From: Puia sp. | Lineage (GTDB): Bacteria; Bacteroidota; Bacteroidia; Chitinophagales; Chitinophagaceae | DNA: 64,000 nt | Reading direction: 5' to 3' | Assembly: GCA_031292515.1 (NCBI GenBank) | Contig: JARLGZ010000076.1 | Span: 62,001 to 126,000, forward strand | In this document: piece by piece, positions 16,366 to 25,126 of the stretch | Layout: every line of letters begins with the position of its first letter | How positions within the stretch are numbered: the first letter of the stretch is position 1 | Made by a program: the position numbers and the translations under genes | The notes under the pieces: model-generated | What the model was told of the DNA's origin: nothing | Database searches by the model: none | The model's input: only the letters and a program-made list of their open reading frames with translations

Positions 16366-18925
16366 GCTGCTTCAACCGGAAGTCCAGCGGGAAGTCGAGT
16401 TTGATGCTGAGATTGCGGCCCATATTGTGGATCCCGTGTGCGGGATTGGTGTCGGTTTGGGAGTACAGGAAATACTTCAACCGGCTCATGTGATCGAAGT
16501 AGGCGACATCGAAGAGATTGTTCCCCATCACGTAGACGTTCATGAATACCTTGCCCTTGCTATTGGTGATCCCCGTTCCGAAACCGGCGTTGAACAGTGT
16601 ATAGCCGGCAGTCGGCGTCTCCGTATCGTCGACGAGATAGGCGCGGTTTTGCCGGGCGTACCAGGCCATCTGGACTTTGACAAAGCCGTGTACCAGGTGG
16701 CTATGAGGCGCCTGGATGTCATAACGCAGTTCGGAGAGACCGTGCACGGGCGGGATCAGGGGCAGGTATTTGTTGCTATCGGTACGCTCTTTTGCGTCGA
16801 TACTTTTGTTCAGGGCATAGACTGCCGAAATACTGTTCTCAAAATGGAGCGCCCGGACCGGGTGGATGTCGATGTTCATCTCTCCGCCGTACAACTGCGC
16901 CTTGCCCTGCTGGAATTTGTAGACCGGGGTATTCTGCAACAGCGAGTCTCCGCCACCGGTAGCAGTCAGCTTCTGGTTAAAGATATAATTCGAGACGATA
17001 TTGTTGAAGATGCTGGCGTTTATGACCAGGTATTTTGTCGCCCACTCGACCCCGATGTCTTCCTGGAGGTTAAATTCAGATTTGAAATCCCCGCTGCCTA
17101 TCTGGTAGATGCCTGTACCCGGATGTACGCCGTTGGCGGCGATCTCGGAGATATTGGGGGCGCGGAAACCGCGGGCGATATTGGCCTTCAGCGACACTTT
17201 CTCGCTGACCGTATAGGTTGCGCCCAGGCTGCCGGAGGCGCCGGAGAACACGTGACTGTAAGCGGCGAAATTCAGGTTGGCCCCGGCGGTATCCGGGCCG
17301 TAGACGGGGATATCGAAGCCAGGGTTGGCGCCAGGTTTTGTGTACAGCTGCTGGTTGCTGAAAGAGCGGCTGTCAAAGCGAATGCCGCCGGACAGGTCCA
17401 GTTTGTCGAAACTTTTACGGAGCATGGCGAAGGGGCCGATGTCAAACTGGTGATAGGAGGGGATGATAAACTCCGTGCCGTTTGTGACTTTATTATCCTG
17501 GTACATACCATTCAGCCCGGCAGTCAGGTTCCAGCCGTTCCATTCGGGAAAATAGTATTTCAAGTCATACGAATAGGTGGCAAGTTGGAGATCGAGACCC
17601 GCGATATCCGGCTGCTCGGGATGGCTGTACTCACGGCGCTGGCTATACTGATAGCCGAAGTTGACGGCCAGGCGACCGCTGCCGAGAATAAAATTGTTGT
17701 TCAGATAGCCGCGGTAGTGCTGCACATGTTGATGAAGGGGCGTCATCGAATAAGATTTCAATTCCGCGTCGGAGACGATGGGCCGGAAGAGGTCTGCATC
17801 GGTGATCTGCTGTGTAAACTTACCCGTCGCCGAGTCACGGCTGCCGTCGGGTATCTCCTGGAGGTCGTCGAACAGTTGGAGGCTAAGGTGGGAATAACCC
17901 CAACCACGATGCAGGCCGAGGGACAAGCCGGCGTCCGTCTCGTTGAAGGCGGTATTGAAGACAGGTCCGTCGATCTTGTTCTGGTAGTTGGTCGCTTGTT
18001 TTTTTGAGATCCTCGCCATCCATTCGAAGCCGTTTTTTGTCGCGCCGAGCATGGCCGATCCGCCGAACTGGCCATTATTGGTATGATACTCCGTGACGAC
18101 GTCGCCGATCATCCTGCCTTCCGGCGCCGGCTGTGTGGGAATCAGGTTGACGACCCCTGCAAGGGCGTCCGAGCCATAGGTCAGGCTGGCCGGTCCTTTT
18201 ATGACTTCGATGCGGTCGATCCCATACTGGTCCACTTCGATCCCGTGTTCGTCCCCCCACTGCTGTCCTTCCTGGCGAATGCCATCATATAGCGTAAGGA
18301 TCCGGTTGTAACCGAGCCCCCGTATAAAGGGTTTTGACACATTGGGGCCTGTGGTGAGCGCGCTTACCCCGGGCACCTTCGCGATGGCGTCGATGATATT
18401 CGTGCTGAGATTGGTTGCGATATAGTCATGGTTGACGGAGATGATCGGCACCGGGCTCCTCTTGATTTGGGTGGCTTTTGACAAACCCGTGATGACGACC
18501 GGGCTCTCTTCCACGAATTCATCGGCCAGTTCAAAGTCCTGGATGGTAGCGCCGTTGATAGTGATATTTTTCGTCTGTGTCTTATAGCCCACATAATGCG
18601 CTTCCACCAGGTATTTCCCGTTCGGGAGGTTACCAAACCGGTAGAAACCCGTGGAATCCGCTATGACACCCAGTTTCAGGTCGGATATATAGACCGATGC
18701 TCCGGCCAGGGTATGGCCTTTGAGTTTGTCCACGACTTTGCCCGAAAGGGATCCGGTGCCGGGCAGGGAATGTGCGGGGGGACGTGAAGATCCATCTGCT
18801 ATAGATCCGGCGGAGGGTCCCGAGGGATTCTGTGAGAATCCGCGGATGATGCCGGTCAGCAGAAAGGCTGTGAAAAACAAAAGGCGAGGCTTTGGTATAA
18901 GATACTTTGGTACAAATAAACGCAT
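16340..18925 (-). CDS. TonB-dependent outer membrane receptor, probably for a metal or metal chelate
   Basis: About 861 residues. After a signal peptide (hydrophobic LLFFTAFLLTGIIRGFSQ) comes a carboxypeptidase-regulatory-like domain (SLSGKVVDKLKGHTLAGASV), then the plug with IRGLGYNRILTLYDGIRQEG and IEVIKGPASLTYGSDALAG, and a long beta-barrel ending in an aromatic-rich strand (LSIKLDFPLDFRLKQ). The plug's DEHGIEVDQYGIDRIEVIKG resembles ZnuD-like metal receptors; this is inference. An ATG six codons upstream (18943) is an alternative start, and the frame is open to 19180, but that stretch has no signal peptide features. The small Cys/His-rich secreted protein gene lies 127 bases upstream and probably shares its promoter. 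A terminator stands downstream at 16175-16206. Confidence 0.9.
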   Translation of the reverse strand: MRLFVPKYLIPKPRLLFFTAFLLTGIIRGFSQNPSGPSAGSIADGSSRPPAHSLPGTGSLSGKVVDKLKGHTLAGASVYISDLKLGVIADSTGFYRFGNLPNGKYLVEAHYVGYKTQTKNITINGATIQDFELADEFVEESPVVITGLSKATQIKRSPVPIISVNHDYIATNLSTNIIDAIAKVPGVSALTTGPNVSKPFIRGLGYNRILTLYDGIRQEGQQWGDEHGIEVDQYGIDRIEVIKGPASLTYGSDALAGVVNLIPTQPAPEGRMIGDVVTEYHTNNGQFGGSAMLGATKNGFEWMARISKKQATNYQNKIDGPVFNTAFNETDAGLSLGLHRGWGYSHLSLQLFDDLQEIPDGSRDSATGKFTQQITDADLFRPIVSDAELKSYSMTPLHQHVQHYRGYLNNNFILGSGRLAVNFGYQYSQRREYSHPEQPDIAGLDLQLATYSYDLKYYFPEWNGWNLTAGLNGMYQDNKVTNGTEFIIPSYHQFDIGPFAMLRKSFDKLDLSGGIRFDSRSFSNQQLYTKPGANPGFDIPVYGPDTAGANLNFAAYSHVFSGASGSLGATYTVSEKVSLKANIARGFRAPNISEIAANGVHPGTGIYQIGSGDFKSEFNLQEDIGVEWATKYLVINASIFNNIVSNYIFNQKLTATGGGDSLLQNTPVYKFQQGKAQLYGGEMNIDIHPVRALHFENSISAVYALNKSIDAKERTDSNKYLPLIPPVHGLSELRYDIQAPHSHLVHGFVKVQMAWYARQNRAYLVDDTETPTAGYTLFNAGFGTGITNSKGKVFMNVYVMGNNLFDVAYFDHMSRLKYFLYSQTDTNPAHGIHNMGRNLSIKLDFPLDFRLKQRKEASDSN

Positions 18926-19052
18926 GACAGAAAATTGGTGCATGATACAAACGGGTTCTGACGACGAAACGCGATAAAAATGGAAATAGCCGGAGTCAGT
19001 CAGGAGACAGAGACGGTGAAACAGGAACGGGATCGGGGACGGTGTCCCGTGA

Positions 19053-19421
19053 TCATGCAAAAGGCGGACCGCGCAACCCCGTGGATAGCAGGGTGACGGA
19101 AAAGAGTCTTTTGACGACGACCGAAGGAGGGCAACAGGCGCCGGTGGCAATCGTCTCCCCGTAGACGGGGGGGAGGCCACCGATAAACGGGGATTCTACG
19201 ACCAGGCTCTCGCAATTACAATGAAAGCCGGCCGTATGTAACCCGGTGGTACCGGGGACGCCGTGTTTGACGGGGGTATCGTGGTGGTTGGCAAGAAAAT
19301 CGTGGAGATCCTTGCGGGGTGTCATACTGAAGACAAACAACAGCAACAGGAGGCCCGCCGAAAGTTTTCGGAGCCATTCCCGGTCACAGCGACTTCTCGG
19401 TATGTTTGTTTGTTTTGACAA
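19053..19421 (-). CDS. Small secreted Cys/His-rich protein upstream of the TonB receptor
   Basis: A 122-residue protein with a basic N-terminus, a hydrophobic stretch (LSAGLLLLLFVFS, about 20-32) and then DLHDFLANHHDTPVKH, FHCNCES (about 67-72) and GACCPPS (about 95-101). That arrangement gives several His and four Cys, suitable for binding zinc or copper. I recall short proteins of this type before TonB receptors in Bacteroidota but cannot name a family. The start is TTG, since a stop codon directly precedes it in frame and no ATG exists before the hydrophobic segment. It is the first gene after a good promoter (19501-19533). A role in handing metal to the receptor, or in sensing it, is inferred. 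Confidence 0.65.
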   Translation of the reverse strand: MSKQTNIPRSRCDREWLRKLSAGLLLLLFVFSMTPRKDLHDFLANHHDTPVKHGVPGTTGLHTAGFHCNCESLVVESPFIGGLPPVYGETIATGACCPPSVVVKRLFSVTLLSTGLRGPPFA

Positions 19422-19500
19422 TCAGTATCTTGTTCGGACGAGGGCTCTGCGCCGATGACGGCATCATTTGCCCTGTAACCGGCGCTTTGTTACACTGTTG

Positions 19501-19533
19501 CAAATATAGAGCGAGAGCGCCGATTTCAACAAA
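19501..19533 (-). promoter_or_regulatory. Promoter of the Cys/His-rich protein and TonB receptor
   Basis: On the minus strand a TTTGTTG -33 element is followed after 18 bases by TATATTTG, a full match to TAnnTTTG. The leader to the TTG start would be about 75 bases. No clear operator palindrome is visible. Confidence 0.65.
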
Positions 19534-19584
19534 TTTATCGGTCAACCGAGCGTCCAAAACGGGGCATTATGTGATAAGCGGTTG

Positions 19585-19989
19585 TTAATTTCCGGAACCG
19601 GTCTTCATTTTGATGGCAAGCCGGACGATCTTTTCCAATTGCAGGATAACGAAAAGTACAAACAGCAGCTGGAAGGGCAGGACCAGCTGCCCGGGAGAAA
19701 AGCCCGGCGGCAGCAACTGATTTCGTAATAAAAGGGTGTTGATTAGCAGTCCGAAGCTGGTGCCTAACCCGAAGAAGAGGCCGGAGAGTTTCAGGTCTTT
19801 GAAGATGTTCTTCCGATGGCGGAGGTTCTGTTCGATCTTCCACATGGTGTCATCTTCGAAATTCGAAAAAGGCATCGGGAGCAGGCTATTTTTCATCAGC
19901 CCGGCGAACCGCTTTTCCGATGCGTCTCCCGCGGGGCCGTCTCCGGTTCTGCCGGTTTTTTTGTGGTTGTTCGGTTCCTCGTCTGGCAT
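19585..19989 (-). CDS. Small membrane protein downstream of the ECF sigma factor, possible anti-sigma factor
   Basis: A 134-residue protein: about 70 polar cytosolic residues (with NFEDDTMWKIEQNLRHRKN), then two hydrophobic helices (about 68-87 and 98-118) joined by a short loop, and a basic tail. It starts 51 bases after the ECF sigma factor stop on the same strand. A soluble N-terminal part on a membrane anchor, next to an ECF sigma gene, is the layout of anti-sigma factors, but I see no ZAS or other anti-sigma motif. Many sigma genes of this group carry a small helper membrane protein of unknown role. The call is by position and topology only. Confidence 0.6.
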   Translation of the reverse strand: MPDEEPNNHKKTGRTGDGPAGDASEKRFAGLMKNSLLPMPFSNFEDDTMWKIEQNLRHRKNIFKDLKLSGLFFGLGTSFGLLINTLLLRNQLLPPGFSPGQLVLPFQLLFVLFVILQLEKIVRLAIKMKTGSGN

Positions 19990-20040
19990 AAATGTTTTTT
20001 AAAAATTTGGCTTTTACACCCGGTCTTCCCCGGTCGCTTA

Positions 20041-20619
20041 TCATGGATTTGTCTTCATCGCCGTCCGCAGGAGGGCAAACATGTTTCTACGCGCCCTGAA
20101 GAGAATGACTTTTGTGTTCGCTTCGGACCATCCGGTCAGCTCGCATACTCCTTTGATGCTTTCTTCCTGCAAATAGAAGAGGCGTAAAGCGAGGCTCTCC
20201 CGCGGGTCGAGACGCTCCAGCGCCTTGTTGATCAACCGGGATTGCTCCTCTTCGCGGATCGAGTCCAGCAGTCCTTCGTTGCCCGTCTCCCCGGCGTTGT
20301 CGGGGAGGTCTTCGCCGGATAGGTTGTGACCAGGGAGGCCCTCAAAGGATACGATCTCTCTTTTTATCCGCTTCAGCCTCATCAGGGATTCGTTGACCAC
20401 GATCCGGTAGAACCAGGTGCTGAATTTTGATCTTTTGTTAAAAGCGGGTAAGCCGTTGAATGTCTTTAGAAATGCGTCCTGGACGACTTCCTCTGCCAGG
20501 AACGGGTCCTTCACAACCGAGACCGCGATCGAAAAAGCCATGTCTTTGTATTCCTTCAAAAAATACCGGAATGCATTGGTGTCTCCCTCGCATACTTTAC
20601 GGATATAAAGATCATCCAT
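20041..20619 (-). CDS. ECF-type RNA polymerase sigma factor
   Basis: 192 residues. Region 2 covers about 5-80, with AEEVVQDAFLKTFNGLP and FSTWFYRIVVNESLMRLKR, the latter binding the -10 region and core polymerase. An acidic linker (about 95-125) is followed by region 4 with LDPRESLALRLFYLQEESIKGVCELTGWSEAN as the helix-turn-helix core. There is no sigma region 3, as expected for ECF factors. It directs transcription of a stress or surface regulon that cannot be named here. It is nine bases downstream of a DUF6249-like gene and upstream of a small membrane protein, so all three probably form one operon. Confidence 0.92.
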   Translation of the reverse strand: MDDLYIRKVCEGDTNAFRYFLKEYKDMAFSIAVSVVKDPFLAEEVVQDAFLKTFNGLPAFNKRSKFSTWFYRIVVNESLMRLKRIKREIVSFEGLPGHNLSGEDLPDNAGETGNEGLLDSIREEEQSRLINKALERLDPRESLALRLFYLQEESIKGVCELTGWSEANTKVILFRARRNMFALLRTAMKTNP

Positions 20620-20628
20620 CGATAAACG

Positions 20629-20964
20629 TTATTTGTTTCGTTTATCGACAAAATGCGAGACAATCACTGCAGATCCGCCGCACAAACCCAGTATCGCGGG
20701 ATAGATGGCGTCCGATCTTCCGGCAAGCCCGGTGTTCACCAGGACCGTGATGATGGCCAGGCCGACGCTCAATCCTACCACGATCATGCCCAGTTTCAAC
20801 CAGGGAAAGACAAACCCCTTGTCCTTCAGGAGCTCGTCCGGGTTGGCGCCCTGCTGAATCAGCATCTTCCTTTCTTCATACCGGGCTTTGTTGGAGAAGT
20901 ACCAGGCCAGGAAGAGGCAGAGAATCAAAAAAATCCATGAAAAGCTAAAGATTACTTGTTCCAT
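20629..20964 (-). CDS. DUF6249-like small membrane protein
   Basis: A 111-residue protein with an N-terminal helix (IFSFSWIFLILCLFLAWYF), a charged linker containing RKMLIQQGANPDELLKDKG, and two further helices near 55-75 and 85-103. The motif E-R-x-x-L-I-x-x-G in the linker is typical of the DUF6249 group, which often precedes an ECF sigma gene in Bacteroidota. The sigma gene starts nine bases after its stop, so co-expression is nearly certain. It may take part in sensing or in controlling the sigma factor, but no function is known. Confidence 0.75.
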   Translation of the reverse strand: MEQVIFSFSWIFLILCLFLAWYFSNKARYEERKMLIQQGANPDELLKDKGFVFPWLKLGMIVVGLSVGLAIITVLVNTGLAGRSDAIYPAILGLCGGSAVIVSHFVDKRNK

Positions 20965-21101
20965 GCTGCTATTTTTTTATTAAGGGGAGACAGTGTCCCT
21001 GTTTATTGGATGACGGAGCCGGCAAAAGGTTACAAAGATCCGGGGGTTGCCGTCGTAATTTTTCAGGCATTTGCCGTCTCATTGCCTGTCTTATCCCTGT
21101 C

Positions 21102-22943
21102 TCACTTCTTCAGTGTGATCGTAAACAGGGTGCCTTCCCCGGGTTCGCTTTCGCAGGTTATCTGCCCGTTGAGTTCTTCGACGATGCGTTTGACGATCGA
21201 AAGGCCGAGGCCGGTAGAGGATTCGCCCTGGGTAGGGCGGGAAGAGATGCGGCTGTATTTGGAGAAGAGATGGGGCAGTTCATCGGAGTCTATGCCGATC
21301 CCTTCATCCCGGATGCGGATAACGAGCGCTTCTTTCTCCTCCCGGATCGATACCCTCACTTTTTTCCCGGAGGGGGAGAATTTCAGGGCGTTGGAGAGCA
21401 GGTTCTCAAGCATGCGCCCGAGCAACTGCCGGTCACTTAAGATATGATACCCCGGGGCGGGCGCATCGAGGTGCAGGCTGATATTTTTCCGGGCGGCGGC
21501 GGAATGAAATTCATCGAATATCCCGGATACGATCGCTTTCAGGTCGAGGTTTTCGAGCATCACCTTATGCTGGTTTGTCTGCGCTTTTTCCACATCCAGG
21601 ATGTTGCGGATGAGTTTCTCACCATAGCCCGTGGCCTGGTCGATGCGAGCCAATGCCTTTTGCTGTTCGGCGGTCAGGCTTTCGGGATCGGATCGGAGAA
21701 GCTGGCTCCACATGCCGATGCTAGCGAAAGGGGTGCTCAAGTCATGAGATACGATGCTGATCAGGGAGTTCTTCTCATAATTCAGTTCGGAGAGTCTCTC
21801 GTTCTGGCGGACGATGAGTTCGTTGGTGCGTTGAAGGGTCCGGTTGTTATTCCGCTTCATCACGAAGGCCATGGCGGCCACGATGGCGACGATAAGCAGG
21901 CTGATGGCCAAGATCAGCGTGATCCGGTAGCGGAGTCGTTGCTGGGAGACTTCGGCCTGCAGCAGCAGCTTTTCGTTTTCCCGTTGGCGCGCCTCGAATC
22001 TTTGTTCCAGTTCGGCGATGGCTTTGTAGGTCTCTCCATTGACGAGCGAGGTGTCCAGTTCATACCAGCGACGCTGGTAGTCGAAGGCCCTTTTGTAGTC
22101 TCCTTTGTGCTGGTAGAGTTTCGAGAGGATGGCATAGCTATCGGCCTCTTTGCTGCGGGATTCCAATGTATGTGCCAGCGCCATGGAAAGCAGGGCATAT
22201 TTGCCCGCGGAGTCATAGGCGCCCTGTTCGGTGTATACATCGGCGAGGTTGAGTTCGTCAAACCATTTGTCTGCGAAGTTTCCCGAGCCCTGGTGAAATT
22301 CGAAATTGTTCCGGAAATAGAACAAGGCCTCGTCGTATTTTTTCTTCAGGAAAAAGGTATTCCCCAGATTGTTGTAGAGGGTGGAGAGATCTTCCCCGCT
22401 GTTCGCCTCGAGCGGTTTACCGATGCGCAGTCCTTCGTGGAGGAACAAAAGCGCGCTGTCATATAATCCCAGGCGGTCATAGATGGCGCCGAGATTTGTA
22501 TAGCTGTCGATGAGCGAGCGGGCATCGCCTTTCTTTTTATTGAGGGCCACGCATTCGAGGTAGATCTCTTTGGCCTTAACCGGTTGTTTTATATTCTCTG
22601 TATAAATGACCGCGAGATCGGTAAGGGCGCCCGTCTGCATTTCGATATCGTTTTGTTTGCGGGCTTCGTACAGGGTCTGCAGGTAGTAGTCGATGGCTCT
22701 TTTATAATCGGCTTTGTTCTCGTAGTAGAACCCATAGAGCCTCAGGGAATAGAGGGCGCCTGTCGGAAAATTCAGTCTCCCTGATTCGGCGCTGATATAG
22801 GCGGCGTAGTAACCGATGGAGTCGACGCGGGCTTCGGTAAAGTCCAGGGCATGAGCGTAGAGATTTTTCAGTTTGGCAGTATCCTGCTGCGCCCGCAACG
22901 CAGAGAAGAAGAACAGGGCAATAAAAGGTAACGCTGACTTCAC
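21102..22943 (-). CDS. TPR-containing sensor histidine kinase
   Basis: 613 residues. A signal peptide (FIALFFFSALRAQ) is followed by about six TPR-like repeats to residue 290 (for example SYTNLGAIYDRLGLYDSALL), which would lie in the periplasm. A coiled coil and one membrane helix (ITLILAISLLIVAIVAAMA) lead to a HisKA dimerisation domain with His400 in SIVSHDLSTPF, then the ATPase domain with N, G1 (RIRDEGIGID), F and G2 (GLGLSIVKRIVEELNG) boxes. The response regulator gene ends 18 bases upstream, so the two form one operon with regulator first. The signal is unknown; TPR kinases of this type are common in Bacteroidota. Confidence 0.92.
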   Translation of the reverse strand: MKSALPFIALFFFSALRAQQDTAKLKNLYAHALDFTEARVDSIGYYAAYISAESGRLNFPTGALYSLRLYGFYYENKADYKRAIDYYLQTLYEARKQNDIEMQTGALTDLAVIYTENIKQPVKAKEIYLECVALNKKKGDARSLIDSYTNLGAIYDRLGLYDSALLFLHEGLRIGKPLEANSGEDLSTLYNNLGNTFFLKKKYDEALFYFRNNFEFHQGSGNFADKWFDELNLADVYTEQGAYDSAGKYALLSMALAHTLESRSKEADSYAILSKLYQHKGDYKRAFDYQRRWYELDTSLVNGETYKAIAELEQRFEARQRENEKLLLQAEVSQQRLRYRITLILAISLLIVAIVAAMAFVMKRNNNRTLQRTNELIVRQNERLSELNYEKNSLISIVSHDLSTPFASIGMWSQLLRSDPESLTAEQQKALARIDQATGYGEKLIRNILDVEKAQTNQHKVMLENLDLKAIVSGIFDEFHSAAARKNISLHLDAPAPGYHILSDRQLLGRMLENLLSNALKFSPSGKKVRVSIREEKEALVIRIRDEGIGIDSDELPHLFSKYSRISSRPTQGESSTGLGLSIVKRIVEELNGQITCESEPGEGTLFTITLKK

Positions 22944-22961
22944 GGGAAGACGATGTCTTAT

Positions 22962-23606
22962 TTAGTCGATCAGTTTGTGCTTCAGGGCAAATTTGACCAG
23001 GCCCACGGTATTGTTCACCCCCAGTTTGGCGATCAGGTTCTTCCGGTGGGTCTCTACGGTGCTGACGCTCAGGAACAGCTTCTCGGCAATTTCCGCATTG
23101 CTGAATTCCCGGCAGATGAGACGGAGTACTTCAAGCTCGCGGCGGGACAGGATTTCGTCTACCTTCCGGTCATCGATGATGATGGTGGTCCGGAAGTCTT
23201 CCTGTCTGTCGCCGATGTTGATCTCTTTACTGAAATAGGTGCCCCCGTCCCATACCGCCTGCAGCGCCACGATCAGTTCGCCGATAGGGGCATTTTTGAG
23301 CATGTATCCCTGGATATTGTGTTTGACGAGTTTGTGGATATACCGGGTCCCGCGCAGTAAAGTAAGGTAGATGATCTTCAGATCAGGTCTGAGTTCCCTT
23401 ATTTTGAGCAATAGTTCTTCTTCCAGCATATCGGGCAGGTAGACATCCAGCAGCAGGATATCCACCGCGAGACCCGGTAATTGCTGTAAGAGATCCTGTC
23501 CGGATAAAGCGGTACCGACGACTTCCATATCAGACTGCCTGCCGAGCAGCAGGGCCAATCCTTCCAGGTACATTTCATGGTCGTCCGTTATAAATACCCG
23601 AATCAT
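22962..23606 (-). CDS. LuxR/NarL-type response regulator
   Basis: 214 residues from the ATG at 23606. The receiver domain starts MIRVFITDDHEMYLEGLAL with the acidic pair at 8-9, phosphoacceptor Asp54 in LLLDVYLPD, and a conserved Lys in GYMLKNAPIGEL. The C-terminal LuxR helix-turn-helix holds LSRRELEVLRLICREFSNAE and STVETHRKNLIAKLGV. The frame is open 26 codons further upstream, but that stretch has no receiver character. It pairs with the TPR histidine kinase encoded just downstream. Targets unknown. Confidence 0.92.
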   Translation of the reverse strand: MIRVFITDDHEMYLEGLALLLGRQSDMEVVGTALSGQDLLQQLPGLAVDILLLDVYLPDMLEEELLLKIRELRPDLKIIYLTLLRGTRYIHKLVKHNIQGYMLKNAPIGELIVALQAVWDGGTYFSKEINIGDRQEDFRTTIIIDDRKVDEILSRRELEVLRLICREFSNAEIAEKLFLSVSTVETHRKNLIAKLGVNNTVGLVKFALKHKLID

Positions 23607-23748
23607 CGTGTTTGAATGGATTCGTTTAGCAGATAGAGCTTTCTCATAGATAAGTTTCCGGCTGATCGGTCTTTCGACCATCAATCTTTCGACAGATAAA
23701 GTTGTTTAACAAAAGGCAAGTTATAACTATTTGTGATACAGGCCGACA

Positions 23749-23775
23749 AAAAGGCCCTTTTGAAGGGCTCTTTTG
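23749..23775 (-). terminator. Rho-independent terminator of the thiolase gene
   Basis: Minus-strand hairpin GAGCCCTT / AAGGGCC with a short loop and a TTTTT run, 36 bases after the thiolase stop. It also has a T-run on the plus strand. Confidence 0.7.
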
Positions 23776-23809
23776 AAAAAAATATAGTTTACTAAAATTT
23801 AATGTGTTT

Positions 23810-24988
23810 TTAATTAATACTTTCAATGATCCCCGCGATACCCTGACCTCCGCCGACACAGGCAGTAACAAGACCATATTTTTTGTTCAGGCGTTTCATG
23901 TCCCGGGTGATTTGTATGGTCAATTTGCAACCGGTGCAACCCAGCGGGTGTCCGAGGGCAATCGCTCCGCCGTTGATATTGACCCGGCCGGGGTCCATCT
24001 CCAATTTGCGAATGACGGCCAACGCCTGGGAGGCAAAGGCTTCATTCAGTTCTACAAGGTCTATCTGGCCCAGGGACATATTGGCCTGTTTTAAAGCCTT
24101 TGGAACGGCCTCGACCGGCCCGATGCCCATGATACGCGGATGAACGCCCGCGCTCGCACAGGCCACCAGCCGGGCGATAGGCGTAAGGCCCAGCTCCGCG
24201 ATCATTTTTTCGCTCATTACGATGACAAAGGCGGCTCCATCGCTGGTCTGCGAGGAGTTGCCGGCTGTTACGGAGCCGCCGGCTGCGAATACCGGTTTCA
24301 AGCGAGCCAGCGCCTCCAGGGAAGTGTCGGCGCGGGGTCCTTCATCGGTGTCGACGGTGTAAGATCTCTTTTGCTTTTTCCCTTTCGGGTCGAGGTAGAT
24401 CTCTTCCACGGTCACCGGCAGGATTCCCTGTTTGAAATAACCGTTCCTGATGGCGTTGATCGCTTTCTGGTGCGACTGATAGGAGAATTGATCCTGGTCT
24501 TCCCGGCTCACGTTGTATTCTTTGGCCACAGCTTCCGCGGTCAGTCCCATATTCAGGTAGTAGTCGGGGTCTTCGGATGCGATGGAATAGGCGGGGACGG
24601 TTTTCCAGCCGGCCGTAGGCACCATGCTCATGCTCTCGGTGCCCCCGGCGATGATACATTCGGCCTGTCCGCTGCGGATCTTCGCAGTGGCGATCGCGAT
24701 AGTTTCGAGGCCGCTGGCGCAATAGCGGTTGACGGTCATGCCCGGCGCATGGATCCCAACGGCGCGGGCCGCGATGATGCGACCTACCTGCAGGCCTTGT
24801 TCTGCTTCGGGAACGGCATTGCCTACGATGACATCGTCGACACGACGGGGATCCAGCCCCGGAACGGAGGCCAGCAAGGCCTTGATTACGTCGATAGCAA
24901 GATCGTCGGGACGATAAAAACGGAGACCGCCGCGTTTGGATTTGGCGACAGCGGTTCGATATCCGGTAACTATATAAGCATCCTGCAT
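23810..24988 (-). CDS. Acetyl-CoA C-acyltransferase (thiolase)
   Basis: 392 residues, the usual thiolase length. The nucleophile Cys90 is in RYCASGLETIA, GGTESMSMVP follows, His347 is in GHPLGCTGCK and the second catalytic Cys377 in TACVGGGQG. The enzyme cleaves 3-ketoacyl-CoA with CoA in fatty acid beta-oxidation, or condenses two acetyl-CoA in the reverse reaction. No other beta-oxidation gene lies beside it, so I cannot separate the FadA from the AtoB role. It is divergent from pyrD across a 138-base gap that holds both promoters. Confidence 0.9.
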   Translation of the reverse strand: MQDAYIVTGYRTAVAKSKRGGLRFYRPDDLAIDVIKALLASVPGLDPRRVDDVIVGNAVPEAEQGLQVGRIIAARAVGIHAPGMTVNRYCASGLETIAIATAKIRSGQAECIIAGGTESMSMVPTAGWKTVPAYSIASEDPDYYLNMGLTAEAVAKEYNVSREDQDQFSYQSHQKAINAIRNGYFKQGILPVTVEEIYLDPKGKKQKRSYTVDTDEGPRADTSLEALARLKPVFAAGGSVTAGNSSQTSDGAAFVIVMSEKMIAELGLTPIARLVACASAGVHPRIMGIGPVEAVPKALKQANMSLGQIDLVELNEAFASQALAVIRKLEMDPGRVNINGGAIALGHPLGCTGCKLTIQITRDMKRLNKKYGLVTACVGGGQGIAGIIESIN

Positions 24989-25110
24989 AAAAGAGTATTT
25001 AAAATAAAATATTCCAATAGTTGTCTATGCAACCTTCTATCTCAAAGATACTTCTTTACACCGAATCGGCAAACCCGCAAGTACACGCTTCCATTTACGG
25101 ACTGCTTCTG

Positions 25111-25118
25111 TATATTTG
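25111..25118 (+). promoter_or_regulatory. -7 element of pyrD, close to the start codon
   Basis: TATATTTG matches TAnnTTTG; the ATG lies eight bases downstream. Transcription would start within a few bases of the codon, giving a very short or no leader. The -33 element is weak. Confidence 0.5.
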
Positions 25119-25126
25119 CGTGCACT

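Noticed and set aside
16316-18007. A 563-codon open frame on the plus strand opposite the TonB receptor gene
   Set aside because: It lies fully inside a gene with clear receptor motifs; its product has no domain character. GC-rich codon use of the real gene removes stops from the opposite strand.
18926-19180. An N-terminal extension of 85 codons for the TonB receptor
   Set aside because: The extension has no signal peptide and is rich in Pro, Ser and Arg; a normal signal peptide starts at 18925 or 18943.
24140-25126. An upstream extension of about 330 codons in frame with pyrD
   Set aside because: It runs opposite the thiolase gene, has no family counterpart, and PyrD begins normally at 25127 behind a promoter element.
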